DNA from: Nothophaeocryptopus gaeumannii
Lineage: Eukaryota; Ascomycota; Dothideomycetes; Mycosphaerellales; Mycosphaerellaceae
Length of the DNA stretch: 64,000 nucleotides
Direction: 5' to 3'
Assembly: GCA_031771865.1 (NCBI GenBank)
Contig: JASISA010000027.1
Location: forward strand, 1,860,001 to 1,924,000
Part shown: piece after piece, positions 1 to 9,630 of the stretch
Layout of the letters: every line of letters begins with the position of its first letter
Numbering within the stretch: the stretch's first letter is position 1
Notes under the pieces: generated by a model
Told to the model about the DNA's origin: nothing
What the model saw: the letters and a program-made list of their open reading frames with translations, nothing else
Databases searched by the model: none
Made by a program: the position numbers and the translations under genes

Positions 1-25
1 GTTAGACGTTTACTAATAATGATAG

Positions 26-1567
26 TCTGAGCAATATTTGGTCCGATGGAGGTCCAAGCCACTCTTCCCATGCCCGCCACGCACTGGCGCGTCGTGGCAT
101 CCTCTTTCAGAACTCTACCACAGCCTTCATCACGTCCAGACATACATCGAGCAACTACCTCAGCACCTGCGAACAGTTGACGCGCTGCGGCCAACAGCAC
201 TCAGTCGAAAGCGCAAATCGCCTGAAACGGACGAATATGAGTCACGTGATGCGAGGACTAGCAGCGGACTCCTCACTCCACAAGACTCAATTGTCAGATC
301 CAGGTCATCATCAGTCATCAGTATCGATGATACACCAGAGGCGGAGAGTCTGGGTACACGCGTCTACAATGGCATTCTCTCAAAGAAGGAGGGCCGGTTC
401 ATCTTCAAGCGAGTGCAAGGAGAATTCGAATTCAACACGCGGAACTTGCCAACGCCTTCCATGAAGCAAGCCGCGTCACGAACAAAAGTCATCCAGGCAG
501 TGCAAGCAGTCCGTGGCGCGTTCGAAGACAAACTCGGCAAGCTGCGGAGGGTGCGTCTTGAGAACGTTGTTGACACCGCCACTCCTTCTCTTAACTTCAC
601 TTTCATCAAGGAGTACGAGTACCGAAACGGCATTGCGCCTCCTAATCCGAATGAATTGGACGGCTGCAAAAAGTGCAAACCGGACATGGGACAAGGCATA
701 GGGTGTGAGTATACGTGGTGCGACTGCCTCCAATTTGCAGCAGTGGACGAGCCCAAATTGAAGCGACAGGATGCCGAGAAGTACGCTGTCTACATGTTTG
801 CCAAAGCGGAAGACGCCAATGTCGACACCACTGGATTACCGAAGCGGTTCCCATACTCGGCCCCCAAACCCGGTTACCCACAGACCCTGGCAACCTTCTA
901 CCGCGAAGAGCGATACCCGATCTATGAGTGCAATCCTAATTGCAAGTGCGGCCCAGTGTGCAAAAGTCGACTAGTGCAGAAGGGCAGGAAGGTGCCTCTA
1001 GTAGTCTTCAAGACTCAGAATCGTGGCTGGGGAGTCTACTGTGAGGAAGACCTCGTCAAGGGCGAATTTATTGATACTTACCTCGGCGAGGTCATCACCT
1101 TCGAGGAAGCGAACAAGCGGGAAGCCGAGGCGGGCAAGGCGAAAGAGAGCTACCTCTACACGCTAGACAAGTTTCTTGGTGATCTCGACGCGAACAACGA
1201 CCCGGTGACCGAGGAAAGCTGTTACCTTGTCGATGGTCAATATTTCGGCAACGTCACACGTTTTATCAACCACTCCTGCGAGCCGAACTGCCGACAATAC
1301 ACCGTCTCCTATAACAAACACGACTTGAGATTGTACAACTTGGCGTTCTTTGCCTACGACTCCATCCCGGCTGGTACAGAACTGACCTTCGACTATGCCG
1401 ATCGAGACGAGCTGGAGGAAGAAGATGCAATTCGAGAGCGAGAGGAAGCGCAGAGAGATCCTCGAAACAAGGACAGCATTCCTTGCAACTGTGCTGCGAA
1501 GAAGTGTCGAGGGTACCTTTGGGTGGAGAGTGACAAGGAGGGAGAACGCGCGAAGGCAGTCGGCTAG
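26..1567 (+). CDS. KMT1: Histone H3K9 methyltransferase, Clr4/SUV39 (KMT1) type, 3' part
   Basis: The gene runs in from the left edge. Bases 1-25 look like an intron end (TACTAAT branch point at 11-17, AG at 24-25), and the frame is open from 26 to the TAG at 1565-1567 (513 codons visible). The first residues (EQYLVRWRS, then SWHPLSELYHSL) are the second half of a chromodomain. A pre-SET Cys cluster follows (DGCKKCKP, CEYTWCDC, YECNPNCKCGPVC). The SET domain has RGWGVYCEEDL, DTYLGEV, the cofactor/catalytic motif RFINHSCEPNC and ELTFDYA. The post-SET motif CNCAAKKCRGYLW closes it. By family it trimethylates H3K9 and founds heterochromatin; the chromodomain makes it Clr4-like in layout. Family assignment is secure; the true start is outside the window. 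Confidence 0.93.
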   Translation, partial: SEQYLVRWRSKPLFPCPPRTGASWHPLSELYHSLHHVQTYIEQLPQHLRTVDALRPTALSRKRKSPETDEYESRDARTSSGLLTPQDSIVRSRSSSVISIDDTPEAESLGTRVYNGILSKKEGRFIFKRVQGEFEFNTRNLPTPSMKQAASRTKVIQAVQAVRGAFEDKLGKLRRVRLENVVDTATPSLNFTFIKEYEYRNGIAPPNPNELDGCKKCKPDMGQGIGCEYTWCDCLQFAAVDEPKLKRQDAEKYAVYMFAKAEDANVDTTGLPKRFPYSAPKPGYPQTLATFYREERYPIYECNPNCKCGPVCKSRLVQKGRKVPLVVFKTQNRGWGVYCEEDLVKGEFIDTYLGEVITFEEANKREAEAGKAKESYLYTLDKFLGDLDANNDPVTEESCYLVDGQYFGNVTRFINHSCEPNCRQYTVSYNKHDLRLYNLAFFAYDSIPAGTELTFDYADRDELEEEDAIREREEAQRDPRNKDSIPCNCAAKKCRGYLWVESDKEGERAKAVG

Positions 1568-2468
1568 AGCAGCCAGACGTAATACGCCTGTGGAAGAGCT
1601 GGAAGCTTGAGACACCTTGTTCAGGCTCAGTAGACTCTGATGGAAGACGGCGCAGCAGACAGGCAGGAGAGAAGCCACTCTAAGAGGCCTTGTGGAATTG
1701 GACGGAAAGCACCCAGGAAGCATGAACACAGAACAGCATCGCGAGGTGAAGCGTAAGGCATGTAAAATTACGGTAATGAGGCACGATGGAAAAGCAGTTG
1801 AGCTGAAGTCCTTCCTTCATGCTACAGAGCGGTTAATCTCAAGCTTTTCGGGAGCTTACATGTCCAGCACGCAGTATCACTCCATTCTCGATTCCGTCGA
1901 CCCCGTTTCTCGCTCGCGCCCACGCCCACGCTCCTTCTGCCCTCTCTCGACCTCCCAAGCCTCCCGGCCTAGCTCAAGCGAAAGAATGTCTTCCCATCCT
2001 CTCCCTCGACAAGGTCTGCCTCCTTGCCATCAACGCCTTTGGCATCCCCGAAAGCTCTCTTGGCCGTCTCAGTGCCTGCTTCTGCATTAGGACCGAAGCG
2101 TGAATTCGGCTCGATGAGGAGGAGGAACTTGAAGGTGCCGACTTTGCTCTCGACAGCGTGGTCGATGGGCTACTTTTCGGTGGATGAAGGCATGATGACT
2201 GCTGGATTGCGAAGCTCGAAGTCGAGTGGAGTTGGTTTGCCGATACGGATTGATTTGCTTGGGTGGCTGGTCTCCGCGCATGCGTGGATTGTGGTTACTT
2301 AAAATGGGAAGATGGCAGCTTGGGGAATGATTGTCGTTTGGAAGCGAAGGTGGTGAAATAAATATACGTGTTGAAGAGTCTGGTTGGCTCCTGCTCTTTC
2401 ATGTGAAGTTCTCCGCAGCTGTTCAGTGGAGCACGTGGCTTGCGTGCCGAAAGCGCAGCGGAGCAGGT
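1568..2468. other. Intergenic, with one decayed frame
   Basis: There is no intact gene between the methyltransferase stop and the next start. Short open frames on the plus strand read as low-complexity Pro/Ser/Arg sequence. A coding-like minus-strand stretch is listed separately. Confidence 0.5.
1969..2298 (-). pseudogene. Possible decayed coding fragment with in-frame stop
   Basis: On the minus strand a single frame from 2298 to the TAG at 1971-1969 has strong C-ending codon preference, like the real genes nearby. It reads SKSIRIGKPTPLDFELRNPA, then an in-frame TAG at 2172-2170, then VESKVGTFKFLLLIEPNSRF and about 45 further codons. A TAA lies immediately upstream. I do not recognise the family. 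It could be the relic of a small gene, or two exons of one whose splice sites I cannot place. Confidence 0.3.
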
Positions 2469-3094
2469 ATGGCGTTTGCTTCAACTTCGCCTCCAACTTC
2501 GAACTTCGTAGACACACCGAGCCGTCAGTCAGCCCGCGCAACTGTAGCGCAACAAGACAGCCTGGCCGAAGATTTGGAGGAGATAGCAGCCAACGTCGAG
2601 GTAAGAGATGAAAATGGCCACGACGCTGAAGGAACGTGCAAAGTCTGACAACTGTGAAGCAGCCATTCCGTCTACTCGACCTTCCGCCAAAGCTACCGGT
2701 CAAGATTGGCGAGCATGCCATCGACAATGAGCCACAAGTCAAGGAGCACCAAGTGCAGCCTATGAACAGAGACCCGATGCAGCCTGCAATCACAAATGCA
2801 TGCCGAGTTCTTCGAAAGGAGCTTTTGGCATACTACTACACCAACAAGTGGAAATTGAGCATTCATCGCTTGGACACGGGTCATATCGGAGGTTGGTTGC
2901 GCGCCATGGGACCAGACAACAGGCGCGCTATACGACACCTGAGAGTTTGGTGTTTCACCGAGTTCGCCCCTCGTGTTGGTTTGGAGCCGAAGCCATACAT
3001 GAGTAGATTTGGATGGCAGGGCATTGCATTCGAGGTTGTGAAGTTGGCAGAGCAGGACCCACGCTCTCGCGTATTCACCGTCAGGTTCCTCTGA
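2469..3094 (+). CDS. 2EXR/F-box-like hypothetical protein (two exons)
   Basis: Exon 1 is 2469-2600, the intron is 2601-2662 (GTAAGA donor, CTGAC branch, GAAGCAG acceptor; AG at 2659 is an in-frame alternative) and exon 2 is 2663-3094, giving about 187 aa. The N-terminal 44 residues are Ser/Thr-rich and then acidic. The second exon opens with the motif PFRLLDLPPKLPVKI, followed by QPAITNACRVLRKELLAYYY. That is the layout of the 2EXR-like proteins abundant in Pezizomycotina: leucine-rich LP-x-E/K-L box, then a 'previous record' helix. Function is unknown; such proteins are usually treated as F-box relatives. No key residue can be tested. The splice model is strong because it joins two frames in phase 0. 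Confidence 0.7.
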
Positions 3095-3192
3095 CAGCAA
3101 TAACATGAAGCTCCGGTGCTGAGCTGCGACGTGTGTCAATCATCGGATTGACTGACTCACGTTGCCAAAGAGCGTACGGAAGCGCATGAGCA

Positions 3193-4653
3193 TTAGCCAG
3201 GAACAAAATACTCTTCATCTTCCATGTCCTCTCCATCGGCCAAAACCTCGGTCTGCTCTTCCTCTGGCTCAGGACACTCTTCTCCACCCTCGATTATATA
3301 CTTAGCTACCTTTTTGCCATACTCGTCATTTTGTGGCTCATCGAGATGACCGAACCAGGCAAATAGCGCCGTCTCTTCGACAAACCTTCCACGCAGCTCC
3401 ACTCTCTTCAACTGCGGAAGCTTTCCCGCAAAGGAAGCAAAAGCCTCCGGCCAAGTCTCACTGCTGTCGAACAATGTGACCTCGCCCAACTCTAGGTATC
3501 TCAATGTGGAGGAATGCCGGTCCAAGAAACCTTGCAGTGTCGGCGCATCGGTACAGATGCCTCTAATGGTCAAGAATTCGAGCTTAGGCCATACATAAGT
3601 TCCAAGTATGTCTCTAAGATCAGGCTGCATTGAGCCTGGATCGCAACAAGGCATTTCTAAGTCCAAAGATCGTAGACTAGCTGCTTTCGAGAGACATTCT
3701 GCAAATGGACCACTCCCGAAGCCTTCGGCAATCTTATCGAGCTCCCAATCGTCAACGCCGCCATCATCGTCCGTCCACGGTGTTGCCACAGTCCACGAAA
3801 ACTCCTCGACGTTTCTCATGAACGACTCCATTTGCTCATCGACGTCTTCATCGGCGAAAAATCCTGCGGACAGTGGGCCTAGTCGCAGTGTTCTCGGCGA
3901 GTAATTGGCGTCAGCGGCTGCATTGGCGACCTGGATCATGGGATCGATCCCTGTATGATACTTGTCCGGGTCGCTGAAGGGTGTTACCAGTCCAAATTGA
4001 TACATTGGATTTTCCTTGAAGGTCGAGACACGGAGGGTGTTCTCCAATGTGAACTCCAGCGTGTCGAGGTTGGCACATAGCTCGAATACTTTGCGCAAAG
4101 AATTTCGGAGGTACCCATCAGCCATCATCTGCTGAGCCTCGCTTTGAAGCTTCTCATAATGCTCGAATCGGGCTACGAGGTCAGATTCGGAGTACTCTGG
4201 CCGAACCTGCGCAGCTACCGAGTCATTGATCTTTTGCATCACCTCATCCTTCTTGGCTTTAACTTCTTCAGACTCTGGATCTCCATTCTCATCGCTGGGC
4301 ATTGAAAGCGACCCCAACTGCTCAAACAGCTTATGATTATGGGGACCGAAACGCATCTTACGGTCAATTCCATGATCGACCTGTTCTTTCCAGTCATCGT
4401 ATCCATATTCCTTGAGAAGATCAGCCTGGAAGCACAAAGTGCGAGGCCATTTGGCAAATCGAGGCGTCTCTGCTATGCTTCTTGCGGCACAGATGCTCTT
4501 CGCGGTCATCACAGTCACGATCTCGGGAAATAGATGGTCGTCTGCGACCTTTTGAACTGTCCGGCATGTTGTTCGAAGGCCCTTGATTTCGTTGAGGCCG
4601 CAGTAGCCGCAGATAATGTCGATGAGCTCAGTGGGGAGGGTGTCCAGAGACAT
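3193..4653 (-). CDS. F-box domain protein
   Basis: This is a single-exon gene of 486 aa starting at the ATG 4653-4651. The N-terminus (MSLDTLPTELIDIICGYC, then GLRTTCRTVQKVADDHLF) is a standard F-box, which binds Skp1 in SCF ubiquitin ligases. The remainder has scattered leucine-rich segments (SLDLEMPCC, LEFLTIRGI, LRYLELGEVTLF, LKRVELRGRF), consistent with a degenerate LRR substrate-recognition region in the C-terminal half. It ends in an acidic tail rich in Glu. It is convergent with the preceding gene, with 98 nt between their stops. The target is unknown. Confidence 0.85.
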   Translation of the reverse strand: MSLDTLPTELIDIICGYCGLNEIKGLRTTCRTVQKVADDHLFPEIVTVMTAKSICAARSIAETPRFAKWPRTLCFQADLLKEYGYDDWKEQVDHGIDRKMRFGPHNHKLFEQLGSLSMPSDENGDPESEEVKAKKDEVMQKINDSVAAQVRPEYSESDLVARFEHYEKLQSEAQQMMADGYLRNSLRKVFELCANLDTLEFTLENTLRVSTFKENPMYQFGLVTPFSDPDKYHTGIDPMIQVANAAADANYSPRTLRLGPLSAGFFADEDVDEQMESFMRNVEEFSWTVATPWTDDDGGVDDWELDKIAEGFGSGPFAECLSKAASLRSLDLEMPCCDPGSMQPDLRDILGTYVWPKLEFLTIRGICTDAPTLQGFLDRHSSTLRYLELGEVTLFDSSETWPEAFASFAGKLPQLKRVELRGRFVEETALFAWFGHLDEPQNDEYGKKVAKYIIEGGEECPEPEEEQTEVLADGEDMEDEEYFVPG

Positions 4654-5034
4654 CGCATGGTGGATTGTGGTGATTCTCAGTCCGCTAAATCAGAGGCTGT
4701 GATGTCAAAGTGTCAAAGTGCCAAGCGAATTAGGTGAACAATGTGGGAATATGTAAGAGAGAGTTTGAAGCCAAAGTTGTTTGTGTCAAGATTCAGGCTC
4801 ACATTTAGGCAGTCAATGACTAAGCACTGACAATGAGAGCTTGGCCGAAATTGACCCGAGCAGCGCTCCGCGCTTTCTGCACTTATGCTTGCAGCCTTGC
4901 CTTCGACAACAAACTTCACTGCGCGAGCTATATCACGGATATCACATGCAAATTAAACTGGATCAAGGTCACATATCCTCTTTTTCCTCTGGATCGGCCA
5001 GCCATGGACTCGATGACCTGGAAGCGGCGACGGC
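4654..5034. other. Divergent intergenic region
   Basis: This 381-nt stretch separates the F-box gene from the next plus-strand gene. An overlapping open frame (4841-5149) reads as plausible protein at its end. It may be a first exon of the downstream gene; see that entry. Confidence 0.4.
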
Positions 5035-6651
5035 ATGGAAAAACGCGTGCAGCTTCTTGTTCACGCAGGCGCGTCAACAACTCGAAACGACGATGAGAAA
5101 TATGCCGAGCAAGCAGGTGCATACCTTGCGATCAACAACGCGCGCGTGACGCGTATAATATCCTTCAGCTCTGAGGATGAAACTCCAAACCTGGACCGGG
5201 ACACTTCATTCGAGGGGCACTTCTCGAGCACTGGAGAAGACGACACGACTGTCACAGAGTTTCCGAATGCCGAGACATATATTGAAGATACACAGTTAGC
5301 GTATACCGATATTCAGTCCCAGCTGTTCACGTCCTCTGCTGCAGTCGCGAACCGCACGCCGGCGGAAACCGGTCCGGAGCACCAGCGTGAAGCTGAGCGT
5401 CGGTCTAATCTATCGATATCTACTGGTTCTTCAAGCTCTGAGAGTCCTGGATTCCCTTCTGTCGTTTCCTCATCAGCGCCCTCAATCGGCTCAAAACGGT
5501 TTCGTGATTCTCAGGATATAAGATCTGACAGCTCCTCTCATCGAAGCGCGAGCGCGAGTAGTCAGCCAGTCCTCTCAGACGAGCGCGATTTTCAGGAACA
5601 AATAGCATCGCACGTCACGCCACCGCAGACTCAGAGCGAGCATCCGAGCCAGTCTTCATATCTCAAAACTCCGAAACTGGGTCGGCCGACCAAGCGGCTC
5701 CGCGAGGAAGGGAGTGGCAATTCCAGCAGCAGCTCGTCAACTAAATCAAGATCGCCGGCGCAAGGGCGGCTCGTGGGTTCATGCGGTGCTCTGTGGCAAA
5801 TCAGCAAGTCTGGCCGCACTTCCGGGAACGCCGCATCGTTGGATGGAACTATTATCAGCGACGAGACAACCTCCGAGCTGCCGACCTCGTACTCATTGAG
5901 TGACATTGCATCAGGCAGCCTTAAAGAGCGTCGTCAGCTCTCGGATCGCTCGATTAGTGACCCAGGCCCTCTCGTCAATGGCATGATAGCAGGGGCTGCT
6001 CGGGAACCATTTCAAAGATCATCTCATTCTCAAGATGATGCCACACGTCATCCTGAACCACCTGAAAGATCAGGCGCTGTCGTAACGGCAGCTTTGACGG
6101 ACACTGCCGAAGTGCAAAGTGATATTCTGGACGATGCGATACAACTGAACGCAACATCAACCGAGATCTGGGCACCTTCCACGCCGACCGGCATTTCGCA
6201 ACTCGGCACACACATCACAGCACCGCTTCTCGAACTTGCTGCGAAGCTGAGCTCGAAATTTGAGGACCGTGCGTTGTGCAGTCGGATCCCGGATGTGCAT
6301 GAACGCGGATACTGGATGGTTCCATGGTCGTCCTGGCCCGCAAAACTACGACTCGACTTCTGGATTCAGCTGGAGCTCTATGTGAAGAACGGCAGCGCTG
6401 GCTGGGGAGTGTGGTGTACGCGCGTGGCGGATGAGAATTGGTCTACAGATACAAGTCAAGGTCGCTCGAGCAGTCTAGACGCCACACACCTACTATTGCC
6501 GCCGGTTCGTGTCTACTGCTGGGGAGAGATCATCAGACATATCTATCTCTTACTGTACACAGCCAGCATGGGAAGGGCGAGCAGGAACTCATTGCAGTGG
6601 ATTGACTCGGCTGGAGATGTTGTTGTACGAATGCAGGATTCGAATGCATAA
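5035..6651 (+). CDS. Hypothetical Ser-rich protein with Trp-rich C-terminal domain
   Basis: The longest frame starts at ATG 5035 and gives 538 aa. About 370 residues are low-complexity and Ser/Thr/Glu-rich, with polar patches such as SSSESPGFPSVVSSSAPS. A folded-looking C-terminal segment follows, dense in aromatics (RGYWMVPWSSWPAKLRLDFW, AGWGVWCTRVADENW, VRVYCWGEIIRHIYLLLY). I do not recognise the family. The start is uncertain: a frame from ATG 4946 could splice in over 5117-5175 (GTGCAT donor, CTCTGAG acceptor) and enter this frame in phase at 5176. The C-terminus is also uncertain, since another frame stays open to about 6760. Confidence 0.6.
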   Translation: MEKRVQLLVHAGASTTRNDDEKYAEQAGAYLAINNARVTRIISFSSEDETPNLDRDTSFEGHFSSTGEDDTTVTEFPNAETYIEDTQLAYTDIQSQLFTSSAAVANRTPAETGPEHQREAERRSNLSISTGSSSSESPGFPSVVSSSAPSIGSKRFRDSQDIRSDSSSHRSASASSQPVLSDERDFQEQIASHVTPPQTQSEHPSQSSYLKTPKLGRPTKRLREEGSGNSSSSSSTKSRSPAQGRLVGSCGALWQISKSGRTSGNAASLDGTIISDETTSELPTSYSLSDIASGSLKERRQLSDRSISDPGPLVNGMIAGAAREPFQRSSHSQDDATRHPEPPERSGAVVTAALTDTAEVQSDILDDAIQLNATSTEIWAPSTPTGISQLGTHITAPLLELAAKLSSKFEDRALCSRIPDVHERGYWMVPWSSWPAKLRLDFWIQLELYVKNGSAGWGVWCTRVADENWSTDTSQGRSSSLDATHLLLPPVRVYCWGEIIRHIYLLLYTASMGRASRNSLQWIDSAGDVVVRMQDSNA

Positions 6652-7171
6652 GCGATTATTGCGGCAAGGTATCCTTCCAGGAGCGACCTTCGGAGCGTTT
6701 CTCGCTAAGCTTGCCTGCGCGCTGACGAACTATACGAACTCCGCATCGGGCAACGCTTGAGAAGTCCCCCACACTTACGACCTACACTGAGCTGTTGGCC
6801 AATCGCATGCACTCCGCATCATGGATGCGACCTGCCGACGATGGCGGGGCCAGTTGCATTTGGGTTTTGAGACCGCAATAGAAATTGTTTCACTGGTTAT
6901 CGACCAAGTTCTCGGCCGCTCAGCTTTCCCAGCTGGGAGCTTGATCAGCGAGGGTTTTCGACTAAATCACGTCCTGTCAGAATAAAAGCGCTTGCGACCA
7001 CTTCATGGTGTTGTTGTTGTTTAGGGCACGGAGCCGAGACTTGGACAGCTGTATAAGAAGGGTCGAAATTCAACTCAGAGGTGCTCGGTCGTAATTGCAG
7101 CTCCTCAAAAGCGTCCTTTCTCTTCACAAACCTCGAGCCTGACCAAATCAGTTACTGGGAACAACGTCAGA
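6652..7171. other. Intergenic
   Basis: About 520 nt between two plus-strand genes. Apart from a 36-codon open tail in another frame at 6652-6760, I see no structure. The last 150 nt should hold the promoter of the hydrolase gene. Confidence 0.4.
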
Positions 7172-8315
7172 ATGTTGTTAGACGCGGAGACACTTAGAAA
7201 GTCCTCTGAACTGCACCCAGAGGTGTTGGAGGTACGCACCAACAGTGACTCTGGTAGAGACTGATCGACATGCTCATGAAACGCAGTTCGTCAAGGCAGA
7301 CCCAATGCCTCCAATAGACTGGTCCGACTGGAAAGGCACAAGAGACACGATGGCGATGGTTGGTGGCCAGATGCTCCAGATGCTTGGTCCGCCAGAAGCG
7401 ACAATCGTCGAAGAGGTCAAAGAGATCCCAATGAGGGACGGGCACCAGAATAGCATCAAGATCCACAGGCCAGCGAATCCGCCCGCCTCTGGCAGTCCCC
7501 TGATCGTCAACTTCTTCGGCGGAGGCTGGATATCCGGATCCAAGGACTTCGGTACTGGCTTCGCTCGTGCATGGGTGCGGCTCTTTGGCGCTACTGTAGT
7601 TTGCCCGGACTATCGCCTGGCGCCTGAACACAAGTTCCCTACTGCTTCATACGATAGCTGGGACACCATCAAGTGGCTAGACGAGCATGCTTCAGAAATC
7701 GGCGCGGATCCCAAGCAAGGCTTCATCGTCAGCGGGACGTCAGCCGGAGGAACCAACGCCGCAGTCACCGTCACTCACTCGCTAGAAGAGCCACTCAAGA
7801 ACCCAATCACCGGGCAGTACCTGTGTGTCCCATCTATAATGAATCATGACAATGTCCCGGAGAAGTACAATTCTTACTTCGTTTCCCACGAGCAGAACAA
7901 GGATGCTCCCATCCTCCCCACGATCAGTTTGAGCCAATTACAAGAGCATACCCAGTGGGATCCCAAGTCCAAGTGGCGCTACAGTATTCTCTCTAAAGCA
8001 CCTTTGTCCTCTCAGCCTCCCGCATATATCCAAGCCGACGGCATGGATCCCCTGCGTGACGAGACTCTGATTTACGACGAGATGCTCAAAGACGCAGGCG
8101 TCAAGACGAAAGTCGACTTCTATCCGGGCTGTCCTCATGCTCACTTCGGCTTCATGCCGGGTATGAGGTCACGAACAAAGCTGTCGCGGACACCAACATC
8201 GGTGTTGGCTGGCTGCTTGGGAAGGAAGTTGCCCGAGAGCAGGGTCTCATGGCCATGGTTCCTGCTGCGTGATGTTGATCGTCAAAGGCAGCGAGACGTG
8301 TTGGGTGGTTGGTAG
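7172..8315 (+). CDS. Alpha/beta-hydrolase fold-3 (HSL-like) esterase, frameshifted at 3' end
   Basis: Exon 1 is 7172-7231 (starts MLLDAETLRKSSELHPEVLE), the intron is 7232-7286 (GTACGC...CGCAG) and exon 2 follows from 7287. Family landmarks are the oxyanion segment VNFFGGGW (Phe where the usual HGGG has His), the motif DYRLAPEHKFP, the nucleophile elbow GTSAGG, the acid in DGMDPLRDE and the catalytic His in CPHAHF. It should hydrolyse a carboxyl ester or related acyl substrate. After MPG (about 8160) the frame departs from the expected C-terminus. Shifting by -1 restores EVTNKAVADTNIGVGWLLGK and a TGA at 8270-8272. One base therefore seems lost in the CCGGG run at 8157-8161. As it stands the protein ends in about 50 unrelated residues. 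Confidence 0.8.
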
Positions 8316-9630
8316 TGAGAAGTTGTTGCTGTGCGTTCATTGGAGGCGAGTGGAAGATCAGCGTGCGGCCTCGTGAGGCTCTGTCGGAACAGCTGAAGAC
8401 GAAGGCATCGAAGAGGCCGCCCTTGTAGTTTCCAGCTCTGGGCCAAGACTTCTTCGTTGGCAAAGAACTTCTCAATCAACTCACCGGAATTTGACATTCA
8501 TTTCGCTTACATGTTTCAGATGCTTTAATGTTTCTTTGATCATCGGTTCTCGAAATGCTTCTTCGACCAGTGCGAAGTTGTCGTTATGTCTGACCTGACT
8601 CCGCAGAACGGGGCGTAACTAATGGCGCACGGACCTAGAAACCTGAGCCGCCTTCCACACGTGCGAACAAGGCACCTCGCTCTGTACCGGCATGCTCGGA
8701 AGTGAGCCGTACTGTTGGTCTGTGACCTTTGGGGGCTGCTTCCAAGCACTGCTATCAGGCCGCGTGCCGCTGTGTCGTCCCGCTACGTCCCGGATGAATC
8801 AGATGCTTAGGTGAAAGATCGAAGAAGAGACGACAAGGTTTGTGAGGAGCTGTGGCACGGCTGCGTTTAGTAGTTGTACCGCCGTGGGCGGGCTGCAGGT
8901 GGGAGGCTTGAAGGATCATTAACGTTGTGGGAGTTTATTGTGTATATGCGGTCAGTTTTGGCCGTACGAAGTGTAGAAAGGAGAATGTTGCTGTTCTTGA
9001 GCAATTTGAAATAGTAAAGTCATCAAGAGCAGTTCATCCTCCGCTCTTGACTTCCTGAATGGCTTTTGAGAGCGAGTTATACAGAATTTCGAACCAAGTA
9101 GCACTTAGACTGTTCCACAAAGCGATCTGAATAGGCAGATCAGAAATAGCTATACGCTGCATATGCACGTTCAGTTCTCCGGCAAGACTTGGCAGATTCT
9201 CGATCTGCCCAGATTAAGCCATCAAGAACTTCTCTACGCCTCCCCCACGTCTTCTCGATTGCGTGACCATTCGCACTCTTCGTGGCAGAAAGTGGCAGGG
9301 AGGGCATCGGAATAGCAATTCGCAACTTCGCTTGCATTGTGCAGAAAATGGCTTGCAGGGACGAACGTAAGTGGGAAGCTTCTATCAGATAGGGAATGAG
9401 AAAAGATCGAGATAGACCATAATTAGTTCACGGGTATGATACCGCATTGAACAATGAGCAGCATTGAGCTAGAGCAGATGCATCCTTTCGAACGCCAAAC
9501 AGCCTCATGGGTATCATTAATGGATCTACCAGTGTAGCATATCTCAACCCCAACCCCATAACCAGCCACAAACGCCTCTATCACTCCATAACCCTGTACA
9601 CCGCTGTCGGCTTAATCGGATCCGAATATT
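8316..9630. other. Intergenic, no gene seen
   Basis: About 1.3 kb between the hydrolase and the convergent C2H2 gene. Only short overlapping frames on both strands, without codon bias or a recognisable motif. Confidence 0.5.

Noticed and set aside
1163..1729. 188-codon antisense ORF over the SET gene
   Set aside because: Mirror of conserved SET codons; no domain.
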